DNA of 64,000 nucleotides from the NCBI GenBank assembly GCA_019633425.1, contig WSUB01000122.1, positions 62,001 through 126,000 on the forward strand. The letters are read 5' to 3'. Of the stretch, positions 11,041 to 22,509 are shown piece by piece. Source of the stretch: Tulasnella sp. 424 (lineage: Eukaryota; Basidiomycota; Agaricomycetes; Cantharellales; Tulasnellaceae). The notes under the pieces were generated by a model. The model worked only from the letters and a program-made list of their open reading frames with translations, searched no databases and was not told the origin of the DNA. A program made the position numbers and the translations under genes. The first letter of the stretch is position 1, and each line of letters starts with the position of its first letter.

Positions 11041-13602
11041 CATTAGTACGGTGAGTGGATACGGAGTCCCCGTTCAGTAATCAATGAGGTTCCAAACCGG
11101 TACAGTTGGGGAATTTCGATGACCAGCTTAAGCCAGCGAAATTATGGGGAACCGTGCCCAGAGCCTCAGCGTCGCGCTCGGTGCCTGACTGGAACCCCCA
11201 GGCGGGACCCCGGAAAGCACACCACTCCCTCTCTCACATTGACCGGTATGTTGTTCGTAAGAGTGTCCCACATCATTGAGGTGACTTAAAGAACGCATCC
11301 GTTTTACAAATGATATCCAATACAGCGCGAGAACAGCCAAGGCGAGTACGAGAGACAGCGAGAGGAAAGAGGGGGGCATACTTCAGCAACCGCGATACGG
11401 CAGTCGGCTGAAGCACCCCAAAACGAGAAAGAGTCCGCAATAAATATAAGAGAGACGAAGCGAGACCGAACGTATGGAAAGTGTAACCAGCCGAACGGAG
11501 ACGTTACAAATGAGACGGTGGTTTACAGACGTGCAGCAAGGAAAACGGGCAATAAGCAAGAATAAAGAGGAAAGGGAAACGGGAAACTCAGAGCCGAGCA
11601 CGGCAATGGTTAGGCTTGTATGCTGAGAAAAGGTCGAAATGTGCGAGAGCGGTTGAGTTGACGAAATAACAAAATGAGCTGATGATGGAGCGGTATCGTG
11701 AGAGGTGGGAATGAAGAATGCAATTATGGTTTACGAGGGGTATGCCCTTCGAGAGGAAAGAGACGATTCAGCTATCGACATTCGAGCCCTATGAGACTTG
11801 AAGATACCTCATCAAGTCTTAAATGCTTGACTCGCCTGTGTTGTTCGAAACTGGGGCGCGTCGCAGGGAATGATCGGGTCCGACGACGCTGGTGGGAGAA
11901 ACCGTTAGCCATATCTCTTAGACGAAAGGACTTGGCGACAAGAACTTACTATCCATACGCACGAGCACTCATAGCAGTCGCGCGGTAAAGCTGGCAAGAA
12001 CCGAACATAGCATAGAACCGGAGTTTCCCCTCGGTCTCTGCCACGTTAAAAGGTCGACCGGACGAGATGTCCACCACGATTCCGGTAGTGCGGTAGTGCG
12101 CGGAATAACGAGGGTTACTACTTGAAAGGGAAGTTAGAATTCGCCATCAGATGACCACAGAAATTGCAAGGTACTCAGATAGTATACGTACCGTACAGCC
12201 TGCCCCTCGGCTCGTTCAGCGCTGCTGCCACTTTAATCCTGAGAGCTCGGCTGAACCCTCAAATCACCCTGGGAATTCTTTCTCTCGACCTCCTCATGTT
12301 TGGATGATGGGGGAGGTGGGAGTGCTCGCTGTGGAGGAGGACTAACACGTCGGACGGTCTGAGGCGAAACAGCAGGGTTCATGCGGTGAGTTGAAGATAA
12401 TATCTGTTGCGATATATCTGCTCTGATATCCGATCGTGTTTTCTGACATTCGGTCGGATTGCGTTCGGGGCCGCGATGTCGATCGCTAAAGTTGGGGCTG
12501 GGAGTGCCGGGACCCCCCACGTTCACAGGCGAGTTGCAATATTCAGCCACCTCATTCGTTGAGGATAAGGGACGCTGGAAGTGGTAGAGAAGAGGGGTCG
12601 ATAGTTAGTAAAATGGACGCATCCAATCTCAAGCGACGCGTACCGAGCTCGATTTTAAACCCTTTGGCGGAACAGGCGGAGGATTGCTCTAGACGTTTCG
12701 TAAGTAAAGAACGTCGGCTTAGCTTGCTGGCGAACAAACGGACAGATGAACCCACCGGGCTTCGTGAAAACAATGAGAATCGTCTCGCCCGGGGTCTATT
12801 GGGCGAGTTCTAATATACAGTGGTGAGCTGGCGGTTCAGTCCGAATAGAAATGTCCTGTAGCGCTCACAATGCATGGATTCTTGGCTTCTCTAGAGGTCG
12901 AAACCTCATCAATCTGTTGAGTTCTACGGCGGAAGGTGATGCCTTTGAAGAGACTGAAGGTGCCCTTCGAGATGGGGGTGGGCGAGTGATTGCTGTCCTC
13001 TCGACGAGAGGATCGCGTCCAAGAAGTGAAATGAATCATGTATAAAGGTGATTTGGCTTGGTGCAGCAAAGCTCGGTCGAAAGGGCAGTTGCAGGCGAGC
13101 GATGAGGGCGAGCGAATAGGGGCTGGTAGTCTAAACAGGAAGGGAGGAGGCCGTGTGGGGTGACACGTTTTATAGTCACACACTTGAGCCACACAGGCAC
13201 GGCAGTAAACAGGGATTCGACGATTACCATTAGAACGAAAAATAGAATAGTCTAATTGTGGGTGCGGTCTAAAAGCCCGTTCTACAGCAGGCTTCCGGGC
13301 GCAGCAGAAAATTCCTTAGTCGGTGCCCCGTAACGAACGGCAATGACATGCTTCCGAGAAAGTAATGAGATTTCAGAGGAGAATACGAGGTGATCCAGGT
13401 CAAACGAGCAATGTACCAATAGCGAGGGTGAGAAGATAGCATGGGGATACAGAAGAGTCCAACAATGCTGTCGAAACTAAGATGATTGCAGAAGAAACGA
13501 GTACAGGAAATGCGATATAGTTGATGCGAAACGTTCATTGACCATACCAAAGAACATCTACAAACAGATCTCGAAACGATAATGGACGAAGACAGGCCCA
13601 AG
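11041..13602. other. Spacer without recognisable genes (2.6 kb)
   Basis: Short open frames only, some proline-rich (minus strand near 12233-12550), without domain signatures. From about 13400 the sequence becomes the 3' flank of copy C and matches the end of the R1 spacer (ATAGCGAG, TGTCGAAACTA, TCTCGAAA type words). Confidence 0.4.
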
Positions 13603-16140
13603 TTACGCCGGCATGAGCTCCCGAACCCGTTTCAGGAAGGTATCGCAGTCCTCAACATCACTGTCCATGTTGAGCTTGCCATATATTGTGGATGCTTCGC
13701 AGACGAAACGCTCGGCCTCTGCGTATTGTGCCTGACGGCCACACATCCAACCCAAATACCAAAGATTGTTGGCCAAGGATAGCACGTCTCCAATCTGGCG
13801 GTATACCGCCTGAGCCTCCAAGTACGACTTCTCGGCGTTAGCGTACTGCCCCAAAGCGGAGTAGGTTCGCCCCAGCCCTTGGATGGCATTGGCAGAGCCG
13901 AGCCGATTCCCAATCTGAGAGAAGCTGTTAATGGCTTGGATGTACGACTCCTCGGCTTTGCGATACTCCTTTCGAACGAGGTACACGTCTCCCAGACCTT
14001 CGACCGAGTTGGCAACGCCGAGCTGATCCCCGATTTCAGAGTAGGCGTCGCGGGCTTGGAGATACGATTCCTCGGCTTTGGACCACTCGTTTTGCATGCG
14101 GTACACCTCTCCCAGACCCCTGACCGAGTTGGCGAAGCCGAGCTGATTCCCGATCTGAGAGAAGGTGTCGCGGGCTTGGATGAACGACTCCTCGGCTTTG
14201 GAATACTCGTTCCGCATGTAATACACGTCCCCCAGACCCTTGACCGAGTTGGCAAAGCCGAGCTGATCCCCAATTTTGGAGTAGATGTCGCGGGCCTGGA
14301 TATATGATTCTTCGGCTTTGGAATGCTCGCTTTGCAGGTGGTAGACGTCTCCCAGACCCTTGACCGAGTGCGCAACGCCCGCCCGATCCTCGATTTGAGA
14401 GTAGATGTCGCGGGCTTGGATGTACGACTCCTCCGCTTTAGAATACTTGCTTTGCACGTAGTCCGCGTCTCCTAATGCTTCCAATGCTCTGGCCTTGCCT
14501 AATCTGTCTTTAACCAACTCTGCAACCTCAAATGACTCTTGGAAACACTTTTGAGCTTCCTGTATCAGCCCATTCTCCAGCTGAATCTTGCCGAGGGCCC
14601 GTAAAAGTCCGCTCGACCGAGTTGTACCCAAGCTGTTCCCTTTGCTGCCTGACGGTATAACTTGATGCTGTGGGAATGCCAATTAGGTACGCATAGGTTA
14701 CAGCAATGAGGACTTCCTACCATGACTGAGATTATTTGTTGGCATCTAATAGCCGTTGGTCGCTCATTTGCATTCAATCTCCAACACTCCCCCATCAGAC
14801 TACAAAGTGTCTTGACTTGCTTCAGTTGAGCATTATCTCCAACAGCCGGAAGGTCGCCAGTGGTAATACGTAGAACAATCGCGAAGTCATTATCCTCATC
14901 GAATGGGAAATTCCCGGTGACGGCCTAGATCGACCCGGAAAGGAGATCAGCTAACAGCCCGTTTTCTTCGCAGCGATTCATGCCAAAACACCTCCCAACA
15001 GATCCAGCCCAATGCCCAGATATCGCTCGGGAGGCTGGGTAGCTCTCCTTCCAGCAGCTCCGGAGCGGCCCATCGAATGGTCCAAGCTGGACCCGTCATG
15101 GTGATGAAATCTCCAGATTCAGCTAGCTCCGCCGTCAATGAGTCCATGGGGGGTGTTGTCGTCGCGATTCGATGTCGGGAGTCTACCACGGACGCCGTAT
15201 CCGCGCCTTTAAAGGTCGCTTTAGTCGCGGAATCCACGGTACGAGCAGAGCCAAAGTCGGTAATAATCGCTTGGTTCTTGGAATTGACCAAGATGTTGAG
15301 CTGGATTCAAGCAAATGTCAACCAATGTAAAAGGCAGTAAGTATATCAAGCATACAGATTTCAGATCACCATGGCAGATTGGTGGAGTCCTTCCATGGAG
15401 GTAACCAATTCCCTTGGTAACGTCATCTATCTGTGGTTCCGTAAGTGAAGGAAAGATTGCCATAGTGGAAGAAATTACTTTACCAAAGACATGCGTTCCG
15501 GGAGTTCCCAGTTGGCGGACCGAACGAACTCCCGCAAGTTGCCATTCTTCTCCCATGTAAACAACATCCAGCCGATGCCCTCCTCGACGTCTTCCACGAA
15601 ACCAACAATCTTTACGACGTTCGGATGGGACAAACCGTTTAGAAGCTTGATCTCGTGAGCAAATGGCTGGACACAGGTATCCGTGTTAGAACTCCCTCCC
15701 CGCCGCTGCCGATGAAAAGCCTGAAGCTTACTGCCAGCGTTCGATCATCGTCGGTGTCGGTGTCAAAGCGCAACTTCTTGACGGCGATGTACTCCGTCTC
15801 TTTGAATTTTGGCGAATTCAAGGACTGGTCTGGAACGAGTATCGCAGCCTCTACGTCTGCGTTCCCGCCTGCCTTGGTGGCCTCGTCCTCAAGCGGTTTG
15901 ATTCGGATTTTCTCGACTCGGAGATGTCCCAGTGAATCAAGTTCCTTTCTCTAAAGCAACATTCGGTGATTAGCCCTCTACAGTCCCAACGAAATGTGCA
16001 TAGAGTAAGAACGGCGCGCTCACCGGACGGATTCTAAGCTGCTTCATCGCCTCTTCCGCTTCGTTGATCGGGACAACTTGAGCGCTCATCGGTGGGTAAG
16101 CAGGATTTGTTTCTTGAAGGTCTTTAATACTGTCAGCCAT
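13603..16140 (-). CDS. Kinase-TPR protein, family 1 copy C
   Basis: Starts at 16140 with MADSIKDLQETNPAY, and the first exon ends at CP/RP before GTGAGC. Exon 2 carries GGNADVEAAILVPDQ and EYIAVKKLRFDTDTDD. Exon 3 carries FAHEIKLLNGLSHPNVVKIV and a slightly odd hinge, GWMLFTWEKNGNLREF. Then come IDDVTKGIGYLHGR, PPICHGDLKS, ITDFGSARTVDS, ITMTGPAWTIRW and APELLEGELP. The last exon (13603-14667, 354 residues) has the N-cap (NGLIQEAQKCFQES), five canonical TPRs and the two divergent caps (QYANAEKSYLEAQAVYRQ, then QYAEAERFVCEASTIYGK), ending RVRELMPA-stop. All catalytic residues are kept. Upstream, instead of a family-2 gene, it is followed by an R1 spacer and broken copy D. Confidence 0.85.
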
Positions 16141-16289
16141 AGTAGAATATGTCTGATCAAGTTATGCGGTGGTGGAGCGGGAGATGTCGCTGGGTGGAGG
16201 AGGTAAGGTATTGTGGTGGTCGATAAAGGGGGACTTTTCGGACGAGCGCCACCCCCTGGTATCTGGATGCCGTAAACTCCGCGTCTCTA

Positions 16290-17303
16290 GTTGGTGAGTA
16301 TCGAATCGCGTTCGTTGACGGCGCGGCACGTATTGGGGCGTATCTCGCAATAGGAGAAAAACGTAAGCCGCATGTCAATAAAAGTCTCGGGACGGGTTCT
16401 AGAAAGTAAAGGAGTCAAAAGAGGATTGAAAGTTCGTTCGAGATCGATATTCTCCGGCATTGCCGCCTTTAGCTCCGTCAGCTTCATGTCGGCACCAGGA
16501 ACCCCACATCCACCACCCGAATAATCACCTCTCGCGATACTTTACATCTGTTTCCTTTCTCCTGACTGTGGACCTGGATGCACTTCACTTCGATACGGAG
16601 ATGTAATCTCCGCTCTTGATTGTAACCAACCGATGTTCTCTTTCTTTTCACTTCTCTGGTAGATACTAGTTGTAAGCGGGGTATCTGGGGTACTGTCCCC
16701 CCGCGCACCTTGACGTTTCACGGCAGTCTGCTCGCGCGTAATAAATTTAGATCATCATCACCAGGAACCCCACGTCCTAAATAAACCCAGAAGCGGCGCT
16801 TCCTTAATTTACCGACCACTGAGACTATAATCTCTACATTACCACGAGAGGGGATTCGATAGCGGACGTAATTACGGTGCGACCGTGAAATCAGCCGACC
16901 TCGTAGGAGGGGCTAGCTAATACCCACGTGCCCAGGTTGGGATGCAGTCCTAGAGGACGTAGTCGGCAGGGCCTGTCCATGATATCTCGTTGCACGGGAC
17001 CGGGGCGAGGTACTTTCGAATAAGTAAAGCAGAATTCGCTCAGAAGGGAAGCCCGCGTTATCGAAACGGTTCATATTCATAGCTAGTGTTCCGTAGACAC
17101 CACACGCTGTGGATCTCATATTTTAACAAGAAAAGGCTCCGTAAAGCTTAGTACTCGCTGAGCGACGTACGAATAGTGAGTGTGGTGGGAGATGTTAGAG
17201 TACAAAGGAACAAGAAATGTCGAAACTACAATCACGGGAGAGAGAAACAAAAGGCGGAATGAGAATGAAAGAAGCGAATGTGAATGATCGAATTAAGCTC
17301 CTA
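16290..17303. repeat. R1 intergenic spacer, copy 1
   Basis: Matches 56040-56880 and 63085-63911: it begins GTTGACGGCGCGGCACG, continues with CTCGCAATAGGAG, passes ACCACGAGAGGGGATTCGA and GTCGGCAGGGCCTGTCC, and ends just before the stop codon of the next family-1 copy (D). In gene orientation it is the 3' UTR and downstream flank of D. Strongly diverged, with small deletions. Confidence 0.6.
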
Positions 17304-19035
17304 TTAGCTGCCCAACCTCTCTAAGAAGGTGTCGCAGCGCGCGACATCGCCTTTCAGGCCAAGTTTACCGTAAATTGTGGATGCCTCACAAACGAGACGC
17401 CGGGCCTCTCCATATTGTGCCTGGCGACGATGGAGTAGGCCCGGGCACTAAATACTGTTGGCCAAAGATCGCATATCTCCAATCCGACGATAGACTGCCT
17501 CAGCTTCCAAATATGACTTCTCGGCCTGAGCATACTGTCCCGAAGCTGAGTAGGCGCTCCCCAGCCCTTGGATGGAGTTGGCGAAGCCGAGCTGATCCCC
17601 GATTTGAGAGTAGGCGTCGCGGGCTTGGCTATACGTCTCCTCGGCTTTGGAATGCTTGCTTTGCATCCGGTACATGTCTCCCAGACCCCTAACCGAGTTG
17701 GCGAAGCCTTGCTGATAGCCGAGTTGAGAGTAGGTGTCGCGGGCTTGGATATATGACGCCTCAGCTTTGGAATACTCGCTTCGCATCCGGTACAGGTCTC
17801 CCAGACCCCCAACTGAGCTGGCCAAGCCGAGCTTATCACCGATTTGGGAGTAGGTGTCACGGGCTTGGATGTACGACTCCTCAGCTTTGGGATACTCACT
17901 CCGGATCCGGTACACGTGTCCCAGACCCCAGACCGAGTTGGCAAAGCCGAGCTGATCCCCAATTTGAGAATAGGTGTCACGGGCTTGGACGTACGACTCT
18001 TCGGCTTTGGAATACTTGCTTTGCACCCGGTACACGTCTCCCAGAACCCTGACCGAGCTAGCAAAGCCCTCCCAATTCCCGAATTGAGAGAACGTGTCAC
18101 GGCTTTGGATGTACGACTCCTCGGCTTGGGAATACTCCCTTCGCATCCGGTACACGTCTCCCAGACCCTTGACCGAGTTGACAAACCCGAGCTGATACCC
18201 GATTTGAGAATAGATGTCCCTGGCTTGGATGTACGACTCCTCGGCTTTCGGATAGTCGCTTCGCATGTAGTACATGCTTCCAAGTGCGTGTAATGCTCTG
18301 GCCCTGCCTTGTTTATCTCCAGCCGACTCGGAAACCACAAATGACTCTTGGAAGTACTTCTCCGCTTCAGATCATATGTCATTCTGCAGTTGAATCCGGC
18401 CAAGGGAGCACAAAAGGCTGCTCGAACGAGTTGCAGCCGAACCGCCGATCACTTTGCTGCTTGACGGTATGCTTTGATTCTACGTGGATGCCAAGTAGGT
18501 ATGCGTACATTACAACAATGAGGAGTCCCTACCATGAATGAAATGACTTGTTGGCATCGAATAGCCGTTGGTCGCTCATTTGCACTCAATCTCCAACACT
18601 GTCCCATCAGACTACAGAGTGCCTTGACTTGCTTGAGCTGGGCATGATCTCCGACCACCGGAAGATCGCCCCTGGTGATGCGTAGAATAATCGCGAGGTC
18701 GTTCTCCTCATCAAATGGCAAGTTCCCTGTCATTGCCTGGATTGACCCAGACGGGTTAGAGGACACCTAGGTCTCTGAGAGTCACGCCAATACACCTCCC
18801 AACAGATCCAACCCAATGCCCAAATGTCACTTGCCAAACAGGGTAACTCTCCCTCAAGTAGCTCCGGAGCAGCCCATCGGATGGTCCAAGCTGGACCCGT
18901 CATGGTGATGAAGTCACCAGACGCTGCTATCTCTACCTTCCATGCCTCCACTGTCGGCGCTGTTGTGATTTGATGTTGGAACTGTATCACAACCGCCGCA
19001 CCGGTGCTTCTAACTGCTGCTGCGGTTCCCCCGTT
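17304..19035 (-). pseudogene. Kinase-TPR family 1 copy D, 5'-truncated and with stop codons
   Basis: The copy retains the kinase C-lobe (ITMTGPAWTIRW, APELLEGELPCLASDIWALG at 18730-18990), NLPFDEENDLAIILRIT and a TPR region with six canonical repeats (17448-18338). A TGA at 18374-18372 interrupts the N-cap (LQNDI-stop-SEAEKYF). A TAG at 17450-17448 replaces the tryptophan of the conserved ANNxWYLG motif in the C-terminal cap. Family-1 homology ends at about 19035, inside the activation segment. The N-lobe, HGD and DFG exons are absent, and sequence upstream belongs to a family-2 copy. The remainder of the C-terminus (to stop 17304) is still readable. Confidence 0.8.
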
Positions 19036-21560
19036 CAGCTCTGAGTTTAGGAAAATAGCGGATTATTCATTGGTAACTATGTTGCAGATCCTTCCTTAAG
19101 ACATTCTTGAAACGGGCCAAACGGCTCTGCGTTTGTGGGAGCGTCGGTGTGGGCTACTCAAGCACCAACCGCTAAAGCTCCGACTCCATCAATCGCCATT
19201 AGTCAGGGATGCGGGACTTGTCATCGTCAACAACGCATCCCTTCTCCTCTTCACCTCCGCCGCTTACTACCCCTCGCCAAACGGCTTGAACATATGCATC
19301 AAATGATCTTCCTTCTTAAATGCCTCCACCCGGTCGCCCTTCCTCATCAATGTTAGATCCAAATCAACCAACGCATCCCATAGATCGCCGCCAAACCGTT
19401 TTCCGGTGGTTCTCCTCCGTGTTGGCTAGCTGTTGATATTCCCAGTTCGTTTATGCCGAAGCCGCCCGCGCTTTCACGGAAATCCAGGATTTTGTAGCTT
19501 GCGGCGACCATTTTCCGAGCGATAAGAAGCTTTTGTTGGTCCTCGAGAGTGCTCGATTTTCGATCGTAGAATGGGTGGTTGCCTTGACGATGGGGGTGTT
19601 CGTAGTACACGTCGGTGAGGAACCTTGCCACTTCTGGGGGGGGGGGGGAGGTTGTAGGGGTGGTGTTGCACGAGATGTTTGAAACTTGAGAGGGCCGGAT
19701 AAGAGATACCGACTGTTGTCGAGTGGAGCAACTTGGATTTTGAGGAGAGCCGACTGCTCCAGCAGGGTCTCTCCAACTTGCTCTCGGGATGGCCTGACCG
19801 GTTTGTGAAGCGTCGGAATGGTTCGGACGAATCTCCCTGGAGCGTCCGGCTGGGGCAGTTTGGCAGATACGAGCACGATTTGCATTCTCGAACAGGGAAA
19901 ATACCGCACAATCCGATCGTTCATCCACCTTAATTCCTCCTGCATTAATTCCAACCGTTAGACATATATTCCCAAGACGTTAAACATCACACTCTTACTC
20001 ACCCACACTCATACGGTTTCTCCTGGTAGTACCCGACTGGCCGCTGCTTGACACGTGGAGCATCCGGCTTCTTCTAAGTTTTTTTCAATGTAAATCGAGG
20101 AAGCCGTAGGGGTAAATAGGAATGGGAGTCGGCTCCGCAACCTTTCGTTTCGAACGTCCACCGATGATGATGAGGATAACACTCGCAACGGTCTTGATGT
20201 CGTGATAAGACTGGCTTCCCGTCACCATCTTAAAAGATGATAAATATCGAAAGGCGAATGAGCGACAAGAGCTAACAGGTTCATTTTGACCTCAACGAGA
20301 ACTTTGGTACGCACCTTCAATGCCCACTCCACAATGACAATCCTCGACGTCATGTCCCTCGCCCATGAGCAGTTCCAGACTACACCACCACTTAGACCAC
20401 CCCTTGAAGTCGAGGCCTGTCGTCAAACCGGCACATCCTCGTCCTGCTGCTGCTGCCGGAGTGAAGTCGCAAGTCGCAGCTCTGCGGTTATCGTTAACGA
20501 GGACGTTTAGCTGGGGAGGTAAGGGGGGAAGGGAATTTGCCGGCGTAGGAATGTGGCGAAGGTAGCGTAGGGACGAATCAGGGTGAGCGGATCGACTGGG
20601 TTGGCATAGAATGAGGGGGAGGGCTTCCTCAGAAGCTAGAAACCACTAGCACGTGCCGGGTCTTGCACACGGCAGGATAATGCTCGTTGAAAGCGTATCC
20701 TCCGGTGCAAAGTTGAGCGAATCTCCCGATGTGAGTCAAAATCTTCCTTGGGAAACCAGAGTCTTGCGTTGGTGCGACGCAAAGCGCGCGTGCGGTTGGA
20801 AGCAAGTCGGTTTTTACGACTTGGTCGAGGGGAGCGTGACTGTTCGACGTCGTCGAAGGTCCAGTACTACGTCTTCCGTATAGAATGCAAGCTACAGGAT
20901 GGAGACGAGGTGCTGCGTAGGTTGGGGATCGACTTTCCGCGGCTACCGATTATGTTTGTTCGCTGGGAATGGATGGTAGCGCTGGTGAGATGACGGTCAA
21001 GATCGTCGACGCCAAAACTCGAAACTGAATCGAGCTAACGGACAACTCAGTTTTAGTCCGGGTTCCAGAGGGTGCAAGCGAGACGCACCGTTCAAACGCA
21101 GTTCCCGTGTGTGTTAGCCACTCTCCTCCGATTCGAACGCCGTTTTGCCCCAGTTGAAGCATACGGACGAGCCAAGTTAGAGTATCTACGCTGTCGGTAT
21201 TGAGTTGAAATGAGGGTAGTTTTCATGGTCCAGAGGGAAGAGGCAAATGAAGGCGGCGCCGAATGGGTGTCAAATTTCTCGATTTACTCCAAAGGCACCA
21301 CGGAACTTGAAACTCCTCGTCACCACAATCTCGCGCGCGCCTGGCTCGGTTATTTGTGGCTTCAGCGAGTGAATTTCTGCCAAGACGGAGGTTGAAGATT
21401 GCAGTGGACGATGATCCTTGGATATTGGCTCGACGACGCGAATGGTTGAGGCGTTGGTGTTCCTACCGACATCCGGAAGGACTGAAGGCGGGATGTGTTG
21501 ATGGGATTCCATTGTTAACTGCATCTTTCCGCGTCCTGGAGGCGAGTTCTGTTAATGGCA
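19036..21560 (-). pseudogene. Family-2 kinase/helical-domain pseudogene b
   Basis: Carries family-2 landmarks in order on the minus strand. The kinase stretch LNVLVNDNRRAATCDF is at about 20290-20515 (DFG changed to DFT). The linker exon start MELMQEELRWMNDRIVRYF is near 19950, followed by SREQVGETLLEQSALLKIQV and APLDNSRYLLSGPL. The frame shifts several times, and a run of about 13 G at 19626-19638 lies inside the old coding sequence. Its 3' end abuts the truncated kinase of copy D at about 19035. Not functional. Confidence 0.65.
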
Positions 21561-21789
21561 CGCCTCACCCGAGAAAGTGATAGAACAACGGACAGTGAGA
21601 GTACAACCTACTGGTCTGAGGTTCGTCAGCCATCTGGCGAGATGCGGACGCCATTGACGTTCCATTACAGGTTTGCGTTATGCAGAGCTCGAGTCCTTCA
21701 GCTCATGCTCGGTGTTGCGATTCAGTGGGTGGAGAGAGGAAGACGTGGTGAGATAGTGTTAAGCCGAGCAGTCAAGAGTCGGGGACTTG

Positions 21790-21870
21790 GGGGTTGGTTG
21801 AAATTGCAATCCGGCGCTAACCCCGCGATGTCCTTTCAGTCACGTGCGATTGCCCAAAACGAGGTCATGG
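21790..21870 (-). promoter_or_regulatory. CACGTG block upstream of family-2 copy b
   Basis: TTGAAATTGCAATCCGGCGC, then CTAACCCCGCG and TTTCAGTCACGTG (CACGTG at 21841-21846), then GCCCAAAACGAGGTCAT. Same block as at 11010, 25574, 35922 and 54530. Confidence 0.4.
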
Positions 21871-22509
21871 TCTGCTTTGGGTGGAAAAAATACACGAATA
21901 CAATGGTGACGCAGAGCAGGCGCATTCAGACGATCAGGTCTCGCGCTGACAGTCAATATTCCCATCACGCTCTATCGCGGCCAGGACCTTTACCTGGTAA
22001 ATAAAACCACCCGGTGACGTCACTCAAGTGTTACGAGACACAAGCTCCGAAGGACAAACCATCAGCCAGCGAAATAATTGATCAGAATGGCCATAGAGTC
22101 CATCAATTGCAAATGGTCGTTCCCTTCCATCTTCCAACCCTTTCACCTCATCTTGAGCCGAACGCGAATCAAAGCCCCGACAACTCCAAATGTCCCGCTC
22201 GCCGCCTACATCCCTTCTGTGTCATGGCACGGGGGCCGGCCCTGTAGACACCGCACGCGGTGGAACACACATTATAACAGGGAAAGCCTGCAGACTCTGT
22301 ACTGCAGGAACAATATACGAATAGCAAGTGTGATGAGTGATATCAGAATACAAAGGAATCGAATAAGTACTGTCGAAACTACGGTCAAGGTAGAGACAGG
22401 AAGAAGAATGGAGGAAGCTAATGTGAAACTCGAACGGGTAGATTGAAAGATGTCAGCTAATGTCGATAAACATATCTCGAAGTCATAATTCAGAGAGATG
22501 GGGGCCGAA
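21871..22509. other. 3' flank of copy E with R1 end, no gene
   Basis: From about 22240 the sequence matches the distal part of R1 (TAGACACCGCACGCGGTGG, AATAGCAAGTGTGATGAG, GTCGAAACTACGGTCA). The first 370 bases show no gene. Confidence 0.45.

Noticed and set aside
12233..13192. Overlapping minus-strand frames as a possible gene
   Set aside because: Low-complexity, proline/serine-rich translations without domain, coherent splice sites or paralog in the window.
13879..14307. Long plus-strand open frames antisense to TPR exons (also near 30312, 40944, 57157 and 57610)
   Set aside because: They are mirror frames of the 120-bp TPR repeats, open because of codon composition. They repeat the same meaningless GLDVRLLGFGIL motif and lack splice or promoter context.
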